From Cephalotus follicularis (Eukaryota > Streptophyta > Magnoliopsida > Oxalidales > Cephalotaceae), in assembly GCA_001972305.1 (NCBI GenBank), contig BDDD01000429.1, forward strand, positions 227,314 to 291,313: DNA of 64,000 nt, in the 5' to 3' direction. A program made the position numbers and the translations under genes. The notes under the pieces were generated by a model. The model did not search any database and was not told the origin of the DNA. It saw only the letters and a program-made list of their open reading frames with translations. Shown here piece by piece: positions 10,373 through 22,652 of the stretch. Positions within the stretch are counted from its first letter, which is position 1. The number at the start of each line of letters is the position of its first letter.

Positions 10373-11336
10373 TGGAAGGTCGACGCGGAAGAACCGCAAG
10401 AGGAGTTAGACCCAGGTCGTCGACCAGACGAGCTAATAGAATTGTTGAAAAGTAAAGTGTGGCCAAGAAGCAAAACATGTTGCTTCGGCTTGAGAAGAGC
10501 CTAGAGGTTATTTAATGAGAGATGCATGGCATGAGGGCTAAAGGGATGGAATGGTGCAGCAACAAGTGGCTGCAAATTGACGGTAGCCATTGTGAGGCTA
10601 AGTTCATGGAGTTATTGAGAATGGAACTTCAGATGGAAGGCAAATAAGATAGATGAAATTGTGCTTAAGGCTGCATTACATGATCAAGGTGGACTCAAAC
10701 CCGAATTCTCGATTCATGGTGACGAATTGATAAGATCCCAAGACAGAGTTTGTATCCTTTACAACAAATAGCTGGGGGATAAGTTGTGGACAAGCCTATC
10801 GCTCCAGCTTCTCAGTACATCCGGTGATTAGCAAGATGTACTGGGATCTGAAGCCCCATCTGGTGGAATGACATGAAGGAAGAATATGCACAGTTGCCCA
10901 CAGGCTTGCCTTACCACTCAGCCTACGGGATCGAAACCTACCATGTAAGGTAGAGTATATGCCATGAATCAGAGTGGCACAGCGAAACATGACGGATTGG
11001 GATAGCAGTTGGGATGAACATCTACCGTTAGTAGAATTCCCATTGGGAGATCATGTATTGCATAATGTGTTCATGTCTCAATGCTCCGGATGTATTATCC
11101 AGATCCTTCTCACGTGCTACAATATGAGCCGTTGGAGTTAAGGACGGATATGAGCTTGAAGAGATACCTATCTGGATGATCGATCATCGAATCAAACAGT
11201 TTAGAAAGGACATTTCATTGATGAAAGTGTTATGGCAATATTATGGGCTTGAGAAAGCCACATGGGACGTGAGGAAGAAATGAAGGCATTATACCCTCGC
11301 ATGTTTTAAACAAGGGAATCTCGGGAAGAGATTTCT
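10373..11336 (+). pseudogene. Remnant gag start and integrase tail
   Basis: From 10373 the frame reads MEGRRGRTARGVRPRSSTRR, a basic N-terminus like chromovirus gag, and hits a stop within about 30 codons (near 10453). From about 10993 fragments of an integrase C-terminus appear: WDEHLPLVEF, YPDPSHVLQYEPLELR and IPIWMIDHR, then KVLWQYYG, ATWDVREEM and ALYPRMF. These are the GPY/F-to-chromodomain end typical of chromoviruses. Protease, RT, RNase H and the integrase core are absent. Frameshifts separate the pieces. Confidence 0.65.
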
Positions 11337-11340
11337 CTAA

Positions 11341-11351
11341 CGAGGAGAGGA
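11341..11351 (+). other. Polypurine tract
   Basis: CGAGGAGAGGA directly precedes the TGTAGTGCCCCG start of the 3' LTR and is the expected plus-strand primer. Confidence 0.75.
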
Positions 11352-14200
11352 TGTAGTGCCCCGAATATATATATAATAAAATAAAAACAAATCATAGGAG
11401 CATAAAGCGCCCGTATGAAAAAGAAAGGGAGAGAGAGCGAGAGAGAGAGGCGTTAGGCACGCCGGAGAAGACGACGCCGGGAAGGACGGAGCTCTCCGGT
11501 CAGAGCCTCTACCAAACACAGTAACCCTTCTCTTCCTTTCTTCTCTTTTCTCTTTCTTCTTCTCCCTGAGTTTTCGCCACTGCCGTGCGTTCCACCGCTG
11601 GTAACCGTCGCGGATGGAGCGGGTCTTCGTTTAGAAGGCCAATTGTTCCCATTTTGACCATTGTTGAGCCGTATCTCGGTCGGAGTCGGTCGGAATTAGT
11701 TGACTAAGCGAGTTCAACTCGCTGCTGCCTATGACCGCGTGATTAGCGCCAAGTCTCAACGAGTCTAAGGTAGTGATGCGTTGAGCTGATGATTGTGTGG
11801 CGTTTTTTGGTGGTGACCAGAGCCGTTGAAGTTTGGCGAGTCGACTCAATGAGTCAAACTCACTGCCGATTGTGACCGTGCGATTCTATACCGAGTCACA
11901 GTGGTTCTTGACACCAATGTATAGATCGGCAAATTTGGAGCCTATTTATGGCGTGGCCCAGTCCCGATGTGTTGGCCGAAATCTGGCCAGAACTCCGATG
12001 ACGACAACGCGTTGCTAGCTTTGTGCAGGTCGTAACGAAAGTGATTTTTATTGCAGTGATACTACGAGAGCAAGGGAACTCTGTTGACACGAGGAGCTGT
12101 GCTCGTGATGAGTGAAGCTTTGAGGAGGTGGCAGTTCATCGAGTCTGCTGCAAATCATCCCAACTCGCAAGCTCTATTGGTAACAGGTAGGGTATTCATA
12201 TGCTTCGATGGTACGCGCCCAGATGACTATTGACTTGATCCTATTCGTATACGTCGGTATGGGATGGTAGTATACGAATGGTAGATCACTAGAGTATGGT
12301 TATACTATTTTACTTATATTCATGCATTTTGAAAGGTTTGTATGGATTGATATACTTTTCATTGATGATTGTGTGCTAATGGATTGTTATGGTTATTGCC
12401 TCGTTATCGTATCGTATCGATACCGTATCGTTATTGAATAGTATCATTATCGTATCGTTGTCGAATCGTATCGTATCGTTATCATATCGTTATCGAATCA
12501 TATCGTATCATTATCATATCATTATCTTATCGTATTGTTATCGAATTGTATCGTTATTGGACTAGGACCTTCGGGAACTAGTATATCGGACCAGGACCTT
12601 TGAGGAACTGGGTAATCGTATCGTTATCGGACTAGGACCTTCGGGAACTAGTATATCAGACTAGGACCATTGAGGAACTGGGAATTGTATCGTTATCGAA
12701 CTAGGACCTTCGGGAACTAGTATATCGGACAAGGACCTTCGAGGAACCAGGAATTGAATCGTTATCGGACTAGGACCTTCGGGAACTAGTATATCAGACC
12801 AGGACCTTCGAGGAACTGGGAATTGCATCGTTATCGGACTAGGACCTTTGGGAACTAGCATATCAGACCAGGACCTTCAAGGATGTATCGTTATTGGACT
12901 AGGACCTTCGGGAACTAGTATATTAGACCAGGACCTTCGAGGAACTGGAAATTGTATCGTTATCGGACTAGGACCTTTGGGAACTAGTGTATTGGACCAG
13001 AACCTTCGAGGAACCGGGAATCATATTGAATCGTATTGTATCGTTATCGAATCGTATCATATCATTATGGATTGTATCGTTATCGTATCGTTATGGATCG
13101 TACGGTTATGGATAGTACGGTTATGGATCGTATGGATACGGATTGAATGGTTATGATTCGTACAGTTATGGATCATGCGATTATGGATCGAATGGTTATG
13201 GATCATACGGTTATGGATTGTGCGGTTATGGTTAAAGGATATGGTATGGTTACGGAATGGAATGGTTATAGGGTGGTCATGGAATGGCTATGGATTGTAC
13301 AGTTATGGATACGGAACGGTTACGATATGGTTACGGATCGTATCGTTATGGATCGTGATGGTCTGTATTGTGATAGTATAGTTATGGGATGTTGGTTAAT
13401 ACTTATATATACTGGTATGGGACAGTATATATATGTATTTAACCTCTCGTATGTTACTGAATAGGGGTTGAGATTACTATGGAAATGGGTTTGCCTCTAA
13501 ATGCAAGTTTTCATGATATAGATTATATTGATTATCATGCATTCATCTCACATATTGTACACATATCTGCTGCACTTTTATATGTTCCTTGCATATGTAT
13601 ATCCTACACAACCTTTGGGTTGATGACACATTGCATTGTAATGTAATGAGTCAAGTCCAGGTGACGTGCAGCAGTGATCAGCCGGGCTAAATCGCAGAGT
13701 AAGGATATACATCTTCTTCAACCTAATTTGTATAAATGTGATTAATGGAAATGGATAGATATTGAATATGGACGTATTTATGGTTATTGTATAGAGACAT
13801 GTTTTATTTCAGTTATTGACCTGCCGGCTTGTGGCAGTGCCTTGTATATATGTGTGTTGATGTAAAGGATATGGATGAGTCCTCCTATTGTGATTATTTT
13901 TGGCTTTTCCTCCTACGGGAGGGTGGATTGTTGAGGGTTGAGCCCCATATTATAACTATGTTTTCTTTACTAGGGGATATAGTCCGATAAATGAATACAT
14001 CATGCCCTATTTTCGGAAAATTCCAAGAGTTAGAATATATTCATGATTGCTTATTTCGCTTGCTTGACTTTGATTTAAAGTTTCCTTTTTATAGCACTTT
14101 TTGGAGTAAATATGACTTATATATGATATGAATGGATTGAATGGAAGGTATCTCACGCGTCAAGTCGTGGGGGTTTACTCTCACGGTTCGGGGCGTGACA
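11352..14200 (+). repeat. 3' LTR, full length (2849 bp)
   Basis: Starts TGTAGTGCCCCG after the polypurine tract and ends GGTTCGGGGCGTGACA. It contains a GA-rich leader-like start, the block shared with the LTR at 4183 (TCTTCGTTTAGAAG, CTCGCTGCTGCCT), a GTATCGTTATCG-rich zone (12395-12545), 69-bp repeats (12540-13020), a GGTTATGGATCG zone (13070-13385), the TATA palindrome, and the double stem-loop near 13612-13660. Confidence 0.85.
12540..13020. repeat. 69-bp minisatellite in 3' LTR
   Basis: Same unit as at 8440-8990 but with fewer copies (about six and a half). One unit near 12880 is shortened. The copy-number difference between the two LTRs shows the array changed after insertion. Confidence 0.8.
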
Positions 14201-14978
14201 CTGAAGAACACATCGACGTGTAAGATGAACACGTCGACGCCCTGGAACACTGTCAACACTGTAAAACCATCTCAAATCCTTTCTAAACCATTTACAATTC
14301 GATTAAAGGAAGGCTAATCTCTCTGAAGATCAATTGTAACTCGAAAACATCTTTAAAACCTTGAATTCTCATCCATAAACCATAAATCGAACGAGAAAGG
14401 GAATTGGGGAAAAAGTTCCAAAACTCACAAATCTCTCTCATATTTCCGTTTCAATCAACAACCAACCACAACAATCACCTTAACTCATCCATCTAGCATA
14501 TATCTATCCATCGATAACCATTTCATCAAGTAAATTTACTCTATATGCAAGTTCAAAGTATATATATAGAACCTACCTCAAATTGGTTAAGAACGGAGAA
14601 TAAGTTGCTTGAATCCTCATTCTGTTTCTCCCTTCAGGTTCTACACTCTGCCACGATCCCAACGACTCCTTCCTTGCTGGATTTTGCCCACTTTATCTCT
14701 CTAAGTCACTCTCTCTCTAGAATTGGAATGAGAAATGAAAAAATGAGAATGAAATAGTTGAACTGCCTATATATAGATATAGGCTCCTTTAGGCGAAAAT
14801 CTCAAAAGCTGCGATCAGGTTTAATTGAACCCCCACTACCCATAAACAACCATAAAAGTGGTACATAGTATATATCATATACAATCCATATCATCCATCA
14901 ATACAATTTTGTACAATACTGTATAAGTACAAACAAAATACATACCATTCCGTACATATAAAAATCTGGGGCTTACAG
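14201..14978 (-). repeat. Ty3/gypsy-type LTR fragment, minus orientation
   Basis: Read on the minus strand it starts TGTAAGCCCCAGATTTTT. Then comes a TATA region, a GA-rich leader, and inwards two TCGA-centred words (ACATCGACGTGT and ACACGTCGACG near 14210-14240). The layout is the same as the minus LTRs at 51720 and 59407. It is cut at 14200 by the gutted gypsy element. Confidence 0.5.
14765..14784. promoter_or_regulatory. TATA sequence inside an inverted repeat
   Basis: GCCTATAT (14765-14772), four bases, then ATATAGGC (14777-14784): perfect 8-bp arms around a TATATATAG core. It is the likely TATA region of the minus LTR fragment. Confidence 0.45.
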
Positions 14979-15187
14979 GAGTTCTAGACTCTCAATGAAG
15001 GATGGTATGTCATGGTATGCTATGGTATGAATTGCATGGATCTGTAACTAGTTGAGCTCCTTTTGGTACTACTGATTGGAAACTAGTTCTAGTTGAGTTC
15101 CTAATACTACCGTTTGGCAACTAGATATTCTTAACCTCGAGATTTTGTTGGGTTGGACTTATGGATGAAAGATTGTTTAGTTAACTG

Positions 15188-15221
<34 letters not shown>

Positions 15222-15857
15222 ATATGTATGTATGTATTTAGTTAACTCTTGGAATGTCTGATAGATAGATGGATAGGAGTGTATGTTTAGGTTAACGATC
15301 TATATATAAGCCTATATGAGACGGTTTTATATCTGAATTCGTTAACTACAATTGTTCACGCATTATGTCATGTCATGTATTGATATCTGCTATACTTGTT
15401 CATATTATCAACATTGGGATTGTGTTTCTGCGAGGCCTTTAGGCTAACTCATCCATCGGGATGTGGCATCTATATGTGTTCAGGGACAGATGGAGCCGGA
15501 ACTAGTGGTAGTGGTCAGGGGCATGAGAACTAGTGATGGCACGGATTGATACATGCAAGGATGATGATGGCTTAAGGACCATATTGTTTTATGTACTGCT
15601 TTATGTTGTAATGAAAGATTGTATAAGATAATTTGTGATTATATTGAATTGTAAGGATATGATATGAACATGATATGTAAGGATATTACATGGTTTAATG
15701 TTTAAGATGTTTTTAAATGGATTACGTACATTATTATTAAAGTTTTTAATTTGTATGGATTTCCACTATACGGAATAGGCTTACTAGTACCTGACCTAAG
15801 TGATTGAGCGGATTTGAGTAGTGTCTCGTACACCCTAAGGGTACGGGTTCTCACAGT
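14979..15857 (+). repeat. Chromovirus-like LTR 3' portion
   Basis: Ends GGTACGGGTTCTCACA exactly where a copia remnant resumes, so it looks like the right end of an inserted LTR. It carries the LTR stem-loop pair (GCC-TTTA-GGC at 15435-15444, CATCC-ATCG-GGATG at 15450-15463) and downstream wording similar to the other LTRs. A (TA)n run is at 15189-15220. The left border is not resolved. Confidence 0.45.
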
Positions 15858-16290
15858 ACACGCTGCTAAGGTAATAAATTCAGATTCTATAGTTGAGTGA
15901 GTTATACATCTTTGTTTCTTGCTCGCCTAAGAAACAGCTCCACCAGCTAAGCTAAACACCTAACCAGAAGTAGACTAATTATCTCCCATATTAGAAATCC
16001 AACTACAATCGGTGTAACCTTTTAATACACTCGGATACTCACAATAAAACAATCCCAAATTCTTGGTTTTCTTAAGATAACAAAAAATTATAGTAATAGC
16101 ATTCCAATGTTCTATACTTTGATTACTAGTGTATGGACTCAACATACACACAGATTAAGATATATCGGGCCTTGTACAATACATTGCATACATTAAAGAC
16201 CCTATAACACTAGCATACTCAAGTTGTGCCACTATTCTTCCAGTATTGTATTTTTATTTAATATTAGGATAAAATGGAGTGTTTACTTCT
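15858..16290 (-). pseudogene. Ty1/copia RT-RNase H remnant
   Basis: On the minus strand, from about 16285 down, blocks read QLEYASVIGSLMYAMYCTRP, then LSPYTSNQSIEHWNA, LKGYTDCSWI and THSTIESEFITLAA. This is the end of copia RT and the start of RNase H, the last with the STxEAE-type motif. Several in-frame stops make it non-functional. Its continuation is cut by the LTR ending at 15857. Confidence 0.75.
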
Positions 16291-17826
16291 TTAAACCTAA
16301 GATGTTTGAATTTATCTAGGATTTTATCAATGTAATGTCATTGGTTCAAAGAATAACCCCCACTATATTTTTTTAACTTTGCCTATTAACTGAATATTGT
16401 ATTTTTGATGATATCGTATGTATAAGTGCATAATATTTTATCTGAAACGTTATAAGCGAGTATTAATTAAAGTATTATTTAAGGTTTTATTCAACGAGTA
16501 GATGATTTGAATGTTTGATTGCATGATTATTGAAGGGGTGTTGATGGATTGGTAGTTTGGTGTGACGAGACCTGTTGATTTGGACAATGCCTATATTATG
16601 GATTTTAATACCTATTGATTAATTGATAATAGATGTTTAATTGGTTGCATGTTCTTTGAATATATATATTCAATTGATTGTAATACACTATAGTATCAAT
16701 CAATCATCGAAACGTCTACACAATCGTTCAGTACAATGGATCAGTTGATGGGTAGACCATAGTCCAACCAGTTAGTCAAGCAATCTATCGGTCAATGAAT
16801 TAGTCGGTTAGTCATGTCAATTGATAGTGTATTATAACCAATTGATCTACCAAAAAATCATGACTTGCCTAACCATATAGAAACTAGTTTAAAAAGGCTT
16901 GAGTAACCAATTGATCTATCGGTCAATTGATAGTTTAAAAAGGTTTGATCTCATCTAATGTTGTTATGGAGGAAATCGTTTCTGACATACCCAGCCGTGG
17001 TGTCTAGGGGTTGGGGGTGTCACATGTATCAGTGACTATCTATTCAGCTTTATATGGATTTTGTCTTCCCCAATTGTGATATGGAAATTAAATTAGCTTA
17101 CTTTACATATAATTGTTGTGTACAAGTTTTGTTAATCAGGAAATAATGATCAAATTAACTAAATGTCGTGTTCCCTGTCTCGAGTAACCGGGGATCGTGC
17201 ATGACACCTTTTATAGCAAAAACCTTTGACATGTACTGGATCGTGGTTGATAGGTTTCCTTTATCATTTTGTGCCACCTTGCCCACTTTTCATATTTTGC
17301 CCATTAAATCTCCTACTTAGCCATTAGAGTCTTTCTCCCAATCCTCGAAATCTTATCATGTTGAGAAAAACACATAGCTATCATTTCAACTGCTTATCGG
17401 CCGAGATTTCTTCACTTCAATTTCGTGGCCAATAGATTTTCGGCTCACGCCAACTGGGACATTTGCGGTCGGATCACTTGTTACCAAGATTTTTTTTAGT
17501 CAAATATTTGCAGCATATGAATTTGCAGTTGGGTCACTATCACTATCATTTTTATGGTCGTGTCATTATCGACCAAAAATTAATTTTTGAAAATAAACAA
17601 GTAGTTTTAAGAACTAAGTCTCTTTCTTTAATGATTTTAGGGCGAACCACCTTAGCATGGGCTCTCATAACTCCCTTTTGTAAGCTTCTGCAGTTCTCGC
17701 CACATCTTCACTTCTTTTCTTTTTGAGAGCTTATATCTCTAATTTCATATCCGTCTTAATAGTGGCTATGAGTGTGATTCGAGCTAATTGGACACTTATT
17801 TCAAAGAGGAGAATTACCTTTATTAG
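16291..17826. other. Unannotated repeats and flank of the Tat element
   Basis: AT-rich, no convincing coding sequence. A sequence ending GGGTTGGGGGTGTCACA at about 17023 looks like another LTR terminus. 16680-16930 has several CAATTGAT words. ORFs at 17463 and 17723 show no domain I recognise. The last five bases (ATTAG, 17822-17826) are the left target duplication of the Tat element. Confidence 0.4.
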
Positions 17827-18334
17827 TGATATGGGAAAAATTCTCCCAAATAAACTGCCACATGTCCTCTGGAAATTCAGCCATGTATCCTCTGAAGCTA
17901 CAGACACGTGGTCGGGTCATTTACAATCTGAAAAGATAACACACAACATAACGCTCTAGCGCAAAATAGGGAAATGGCGAGATACTCGGCCATTTCCTAG
18001 GGGTACAATAATCATCTCCATAATGCAAGCTGATGGTGGTGAGGCAGTTACAACCAAGTGATCCTATAAATATCACAAAGCAACACTTTACACAGGTCTG
18101 TCAATTTGAGACTTAAAGAACCTAATTGTTTCTTCCTTGCCACTATCTAACTTTAGCATCGGATATTCCCCGGGAGTCAAACCTCCTGAACCTAAGATTA
18201 TTTTGCTTTTTGTGTGCAGGGGAGATCATAAAACACCTTACTACCACCATCATCGGAGCATTCGATGAGTTTTCCTATGCAAATCAAACCTCTACACGTA
18301 GGGGAATTTTGTGGTATTGATTTCGACATCAACA
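17827..18334 (+). repeat. Tat 5' LTR
   Basis: TGATATGGGAAAAATT to TTCGACATCAACA. TATA box TATAAATA at 18065-18072, conserved in the 3' LTR at 37032-37039, followed by CAAAGCAACACTTTACAC. Confidence 0.9.
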
Positions 18335-18335
18335 G

Positions 18336-18354
18336 TTAGAGTCGTCTGTAGGAA
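18336..18354 (+). other. Degenerate primer binding site of the Tat element
   Basis: TTAGAGTCGTCTGTAGGAA directly follows the 5' LTR. It matches the PBS wording typical of Tat elements (TTGGCGCCGTCTGTGGGAA) except for four changes, mostly G-to-A or C-to-T. Confidence 0.65.
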
Positions 18355-18378
18355 ACGCAATGAAAAGTTATTAGAATC

Positions 18379-20100
18379 ATGCCTCCAAAAAGAAACACCA
18401 GCTCTGCAGCCACTGGCAGCCAAGCTCTGGCTGAAAATCAAGCACCTGCTGCCGCTCAGGCTCCCGAGCAAGCTCCCATCACCGGCGAGCAATTCAATCA
18501 GCTGCTCCGAGAGATGGGGCATCTTACTACCCTGTTGGAGAATAACTTGGCCAGCCAAAATCAGGTTGGTCCAAGCCAACCAGCCATTCAAGATCAGGCT
18601 GGGCCTAGCAGACCAGCCACAAAAGTACAACAGCCCCAAGGGGACAGGTGAAACCCGCCGAGGAGGGCATTGCGTCCCCCGAGGCGTTCAAAGATTAATA
18701 CATATCTGAGGATGGAGTCTTCAAGTGCAAGGGATTATAGTTATAATCCCCAACAAGACCTTCTAGAGCAGGATCCGATGAAAGAGGATTGTGCAGTGGG
18801 GAGGAGGAGACCCGAGCACGTTCCTACGCTTCTCGTAGGACGGTAACTTTTGCAGAGGAGCAGGTCAGACCACTCAATTCGACTTGCAACAGGTACATTG
18901 CAAGTTTCTAGCAAGATCAGGAACATTGACAATGTGGAGTAGACCATGAACAGAAAGTTTGCTGAGATAGAGAAGAGGCTCAGAGGAGCTGAGTAGTCAA
19001 AGGAGTACCTGTCCAAGGTACGAAACATTAACTGTACGCCCTTCACGCCAGAGATAATGAGGGAGCGTATCCCAAGATGATTCCGGTTCCCGAATCTCAA
19101 GGAGTATGATGGGTCCATTGACCCAATCCAACATTTACGCTACTATACACAAATCATGTTGCTTCATCAGGCTTCGAATGTTGTGCTTTGTCGAGGATTC
19201 CCGGTAACTCTAACAGGTGCATCCCAAGTGTGGTGCTCTACCCTGCCTCAAAATTCGGTGGCGAACTTCCAGCAGTCTATGGAACTGTTCGTTGCCAAAT
19301 TCCTCAATAACACCACGTAGAGGAAGAATTCGAACCTTCTGATCAATGTGGTGCAGGGGAAGGATAAATCCCTCAGAGACTAACTCACCAGGTTCAACAA
19401 TGAGTCTTTGATGGTGAAAGATTTGGAGCCATCCTTTGCTCTGGATACTTTGAACAGTGGGTTGAAGGACAACTCACCTTTTACTTTCTCCCTCATGAAG
19501 AAGCCTGCTCTGGACATGCCAGACCTCCTGAGAAGAGCAGAAAAGTATGTCAATGCAGAGGAGGCTATGGCGGCTAGGAAGCAGAAGACTTCCTAGTCGG
19601 GTCAACAGGCGGAGAAAGAAGAGCACTCACGAAGTGCTCCAAGGAAGAAACAGAAGAGAAATGAGAGGTCAGAGCTGACTAAAGATGATCTTAAGCACAA
19701 ACTCTCCAGGAGAGAGGAGTCACCAAAAAGGGGAACCCCAATCCCTAACTACAATAATTTTTCCCCTTTCTTGGAGACGCGGACCAGGATACCGGCGGTG
19801 GAGAAGGACAAGGTCTCTATCCAGTGGCCAGCACCATCGAGATACCCGAAAAAAAAGAGGGACTCAAACAAATATTTTCGGTACCACCGTGATCATGGGC
19901 ATGATACGGAAGAGTGCAGGCACTTGAAGAATCATATTGAGGACCAGATTCAAAAAGGTCATCTAAGAAGGTATGTTGACAGGGATGCTCCCCAAGAAAG
20001 AAGGGAACGCAAAGAAGAAGCTCTGCAGCAGGAAGAGGAGCAGCAACCTAGGGGTGTGATCCACACAATCTCTAGAGGGGTTACATCTGCTGGTGACCAT
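18379..20100 (+). pseudogene. Tat gag
   Basis: Starts MPPKRNTSSAATG and runs through an Ala/Gln/Pro-rich N-terminus that drifts out of frame near 18650. The conserved capsid core resumes near 19030 (PEIMRERIP, LKEYDGSIDPIQHL, PDLLRRAEKYVN). It ends with the Tat-type basic region containing HRDHGHDTEEC near 19885. The Cys expected before that His motif is replaced by Phe (YFRYHRDHG), which would damage the knuckle. In-frame stops at about 19318, 19381 and 19594 are TAG/TAA where Gln or Trp would be expected. Confidence 0.8.
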
Positions 20101-20159
20101 AGCAGGGTTCAAAAAGCCTATGCTAGACAGACCTTTGTTGTGCAACAATACACGTATAG

Positions 20160-20480
20160 CAAAAGGTTGAAGTCGGGTGGAGAAGAGGAAGCCATATCCT
20201 TCTCAGAGGCGGACTATGAGGGAGTACGTCTCCCTCACGACGATCCAATGGTAGTGACTCTTCTAGTGGAGTTATTCACTATGAAGAGAATCCTCACTGA
20301 TAGTGGAAGCTCGGTGGACATCCTCTACAAACATGCATTTGATCAACTGAGGAACCCGACAGACTAGCTAAAGCCTGTCAAGACTCCTCTGGTAGGCTTT
20401 GCAGGAGAGATGGTCTATCCTCTGGGATCCGTCGACTTGTCAGTTGTTGTAGGCACGGATTGAACCTAATGGAGGCCATA
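20160..20480 (+). pseudogene. Tat aspartic protease
   Basis: Continues the gag frame. The active-site motif is seen as RILTDSGSSVDIL (near 20290-20327), the retroviral-type D-[ST]-G triad used as a homodimer to cut Gag-Pol. A TAG at 20365-20367 ends the frame and the downstream flap region lies in other frames. Confidence 0.75.
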
Positions 20481-20639
20481 GTGTCGACAATGCACTTATT
20501 GGAAAAATTCCCGACCAGGTTTGGTATGGGATAAGTCCGAAGAGACCATCAGGTTGTTAGGCAGTGCTACCAAACTGCCATAAAGGACAAGGGGATGGGA
20601 AAAGCCCTTCCCATAGCAAATGTGGAGCTCATATGAGAA

Positions 20640-21717
20640 GTGGAGCCTGAGCATCCACAGCCCATCGAGGATGTTGTGCAGGTGCCTTTGGAGGAAGGCC
20701 ATGCTGAGAAAGTATTCCAGGTTGGCTCACAACTTGGAGAGGTGGAGAAAGAGGAACTAATAACGTTCCTCAAAGACAACAGAGATGTATTTTCCTGGTT
20801 GGCAGAGGGGGTTCCCGGGATCAACCCAGAAGTGATGGTGCATAAGCTAAGTGTAGATCCAATGGGGCCTTCGACCAGGAAAAAGAAGAGAAACTTCGCG
20901 CCTGAGAGACAACAGGTGATAGCAGATGAAGTGGATAAGCTATTACAAGCGGGGTTTATTAGGGAAGTACAATATTATGACTGGCTGGTGAAACCGGTCC
21001 TAGTCAAGAAGGCAATGGCAAGTGGAGGATGCGTATCGACTTCACGGACCTCAACAAAGCTTGTCCAAAGGACCATTTCCCCCTCCCGAAGATTGATCAA
21101 TTGGTGGATGCAACCTACGGTTACATAATGTTGAGTTTGTTGGATGCTTACTCTAGCTACAATCACATTCCTATGTACAGACCAGACAAGAACAAGACAG
21201 CCTTCATCACTGATAGGGGTATGTATTATTACAAAGTAATGCCTTCAGATTAAAAAATGTCGGGGCGACCTACCAATGGTCGGTCAACAAAATCTTTGAG
21301 CCTCAAATCAGGAGGAATATGGAGGTTTACATTGACGATATGTTCATCAAGACACCAGTAAGGAGTCCTCACATTAAAAACTTGGAAGAAACCTTTGAGG
21401 TATTAAGAAGATATAAGATGCGCCTCAACCATTCCAAGTGCACTTTTGGGGTCACTTCTGGTAAGTTTCTTGGGTTTATGGTCTCGAGCAGAGGAATAGA
21501 TGTCAACCCAGAGAAGATTTTGGCTATTTTGAGTATGAAGCCTCCTCAATCTATTAGGGATGTGCAGAGATTAAATAGAAAAATCGCAGTCCTAAGCAGA
21601 TTTGTTTCCAAGTCAGCGAAGAAGTGCCTTGCCTTCTTCAAGGTGTTAAGGGACCCCAAGGGGTTTTCCTGGTCTGAAGAATGTCAAGCAGCCTTCAAGA
21701 AATTGAAGAATACCTAG
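20640..21717 (+). pseudogene. Tat reverse transcriptase
   Basis: Recognisable blocks: VFSWLAEGVPGINPEV, DEVDKLLQAGFIREVQY, RIDFTDLNKACPKDHFPLP, then LDAYSSYNHI (with the first catalytic Asp) and VYIDDMFIKT holding the YIDD at 21328-21339. It continues to the thumb/connection HSKCTFGV and GKFLGFMVSSRGIDVNPEK. The pieces lie in at least three frames, with breaks near 21020, 21253-21319 and 21717. It makes element cDNA in the virus-like particle; this copy is dead. Confidence 0.85.
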
Positions 21718-22150
21718 ATTTCCCTCCTCTGATATCAAAACCAAGAGATGGGAAAGACTTGTATTTGTACCTTGCGGTAACACAAGGCGCAGTGAGTGTA
21801 GTGCTAGTCAAGGAAGAGGACAAAGTTCAAAGGCCAGTGTATTATGTGAGCAAGGCCTTAAATGATGCTAAGGGGAGATATCAACAGGTAGAAAAGTATG
21901 CCTACGCTCTGATCACTGCGATGAGAAAGCTAAGGCTGTACTTCCAAGCCCACACTATCAAAGTTTTAATGGACAAGCCACTTAGACAAGTGCTAGCAAA
22001 GCCAGACATGTCAGGCAGGCTGATCAAGTAGTCTGTCGAATTAGCCGAGTACGACGTGAAGTATGAAGCCAGACCAACAGTAAAATCACAGGTCTTGGCA
22101 GATGTTGTATGAGATAATACACCTATGGAGTGTATGGAAGAGGACTTCTC
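21718..22150 (+). pseudogene. Tat first RNase H domain (retroelement type), decayed
   Basis: DLYLYLAVTQGAVSVVLVKE, then QRPVYYVSKAL and the end of the connection. The usual catalytic aspartate of the first strand is replaced (LYLAVT), which is the common decay pattern of this domain in elements that carry a second RNase H. It ends with a stop at 22029-22031 and decayed sequence after. Confidence 0.7.
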
Positions 22151-22159
22151 AGAAAATTA

Positions 22160-22640
22160 AAAGGGGTTATGGAAACTATCAGTTGATGACTCATCCTGTG
22201 CATCCGGAAGTGGAGTAGGATTGGTGCTGACTAGTCCAGATGGATGGACCTTGGAGTATGCTCTAAGATTTGGGTTCAAAGCGACAAATAACATAGCGGA
22301 ATGGGAAGATCTAATTTCCGGATTGACAATTGTGAAGCACATAGAGATTCCAAAAATATAAGCCTCTAGTGATTCTCAGCTAGTGGTTGGTCTGGTAAGC
22401 GGAGAGTATTAAGCTAGAGAAGACTCCATGGCTAGATACTTAGCCCATGCTCAGAATTTGAGGTCGGCTTTTGAAGTATTCCGAGTTTTGAAAGTTCCCA
22501 GAGCAGAGAATGTAAGAGCAGACCAGTTGTCGAAGATAGCTACAGCGGGGGAATTAGAAAAGAATCAAACCATACTTGTAGACTATCTAGACAGGCCCAC
22601 CATCTCGGACGTGGATGTGATGGACATCGATATTCAATAG
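22160..22640 (+). pseudogene. Tat second RNase H, archaeal type (aRH)
   Basis: The + frame from 22166 reads LSVDDSSCASGSGVGLVL, SPDGWTLEYALRF, ATNNIAEWEDLISGL, SDSQLVV, GEY and VPRAENVRADQLSKIA. This is the archaeal-type RNase H typical of the Tat lineage, acquired in addition to the first RNase H. Catalytic D (VDD), the Glu-position helix (AEWEDL) and SDSQ are still visible. In-frame stops are near 22359 and 22410. Confidence 0.8.
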
Positions 22641-22652
22641 GAGCCAAACTGG

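Larger units (their letters stand above)
8336..14200 (+). mobile_element. Internally deleted Ty3/gypsy element with very long LTRs
   Basis: Two LTR copies flank only 1.18 kb of internal sequence. The order is: partial 5' LTR, a PBS for initiator tRNA-Met, the first codons of a gag-like protein, a short tail of integrase, a polypurine tract, and a full 3' LTR of 2849 bp. The element cannot make its own proteins but keeps all cis signals needed for copying in trans. The 5' LTR lacks the first kilobase present in the 3' LTR, so no target duplication can be checked on the left. The right flank is CTGAA. Confidence 0.8.
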
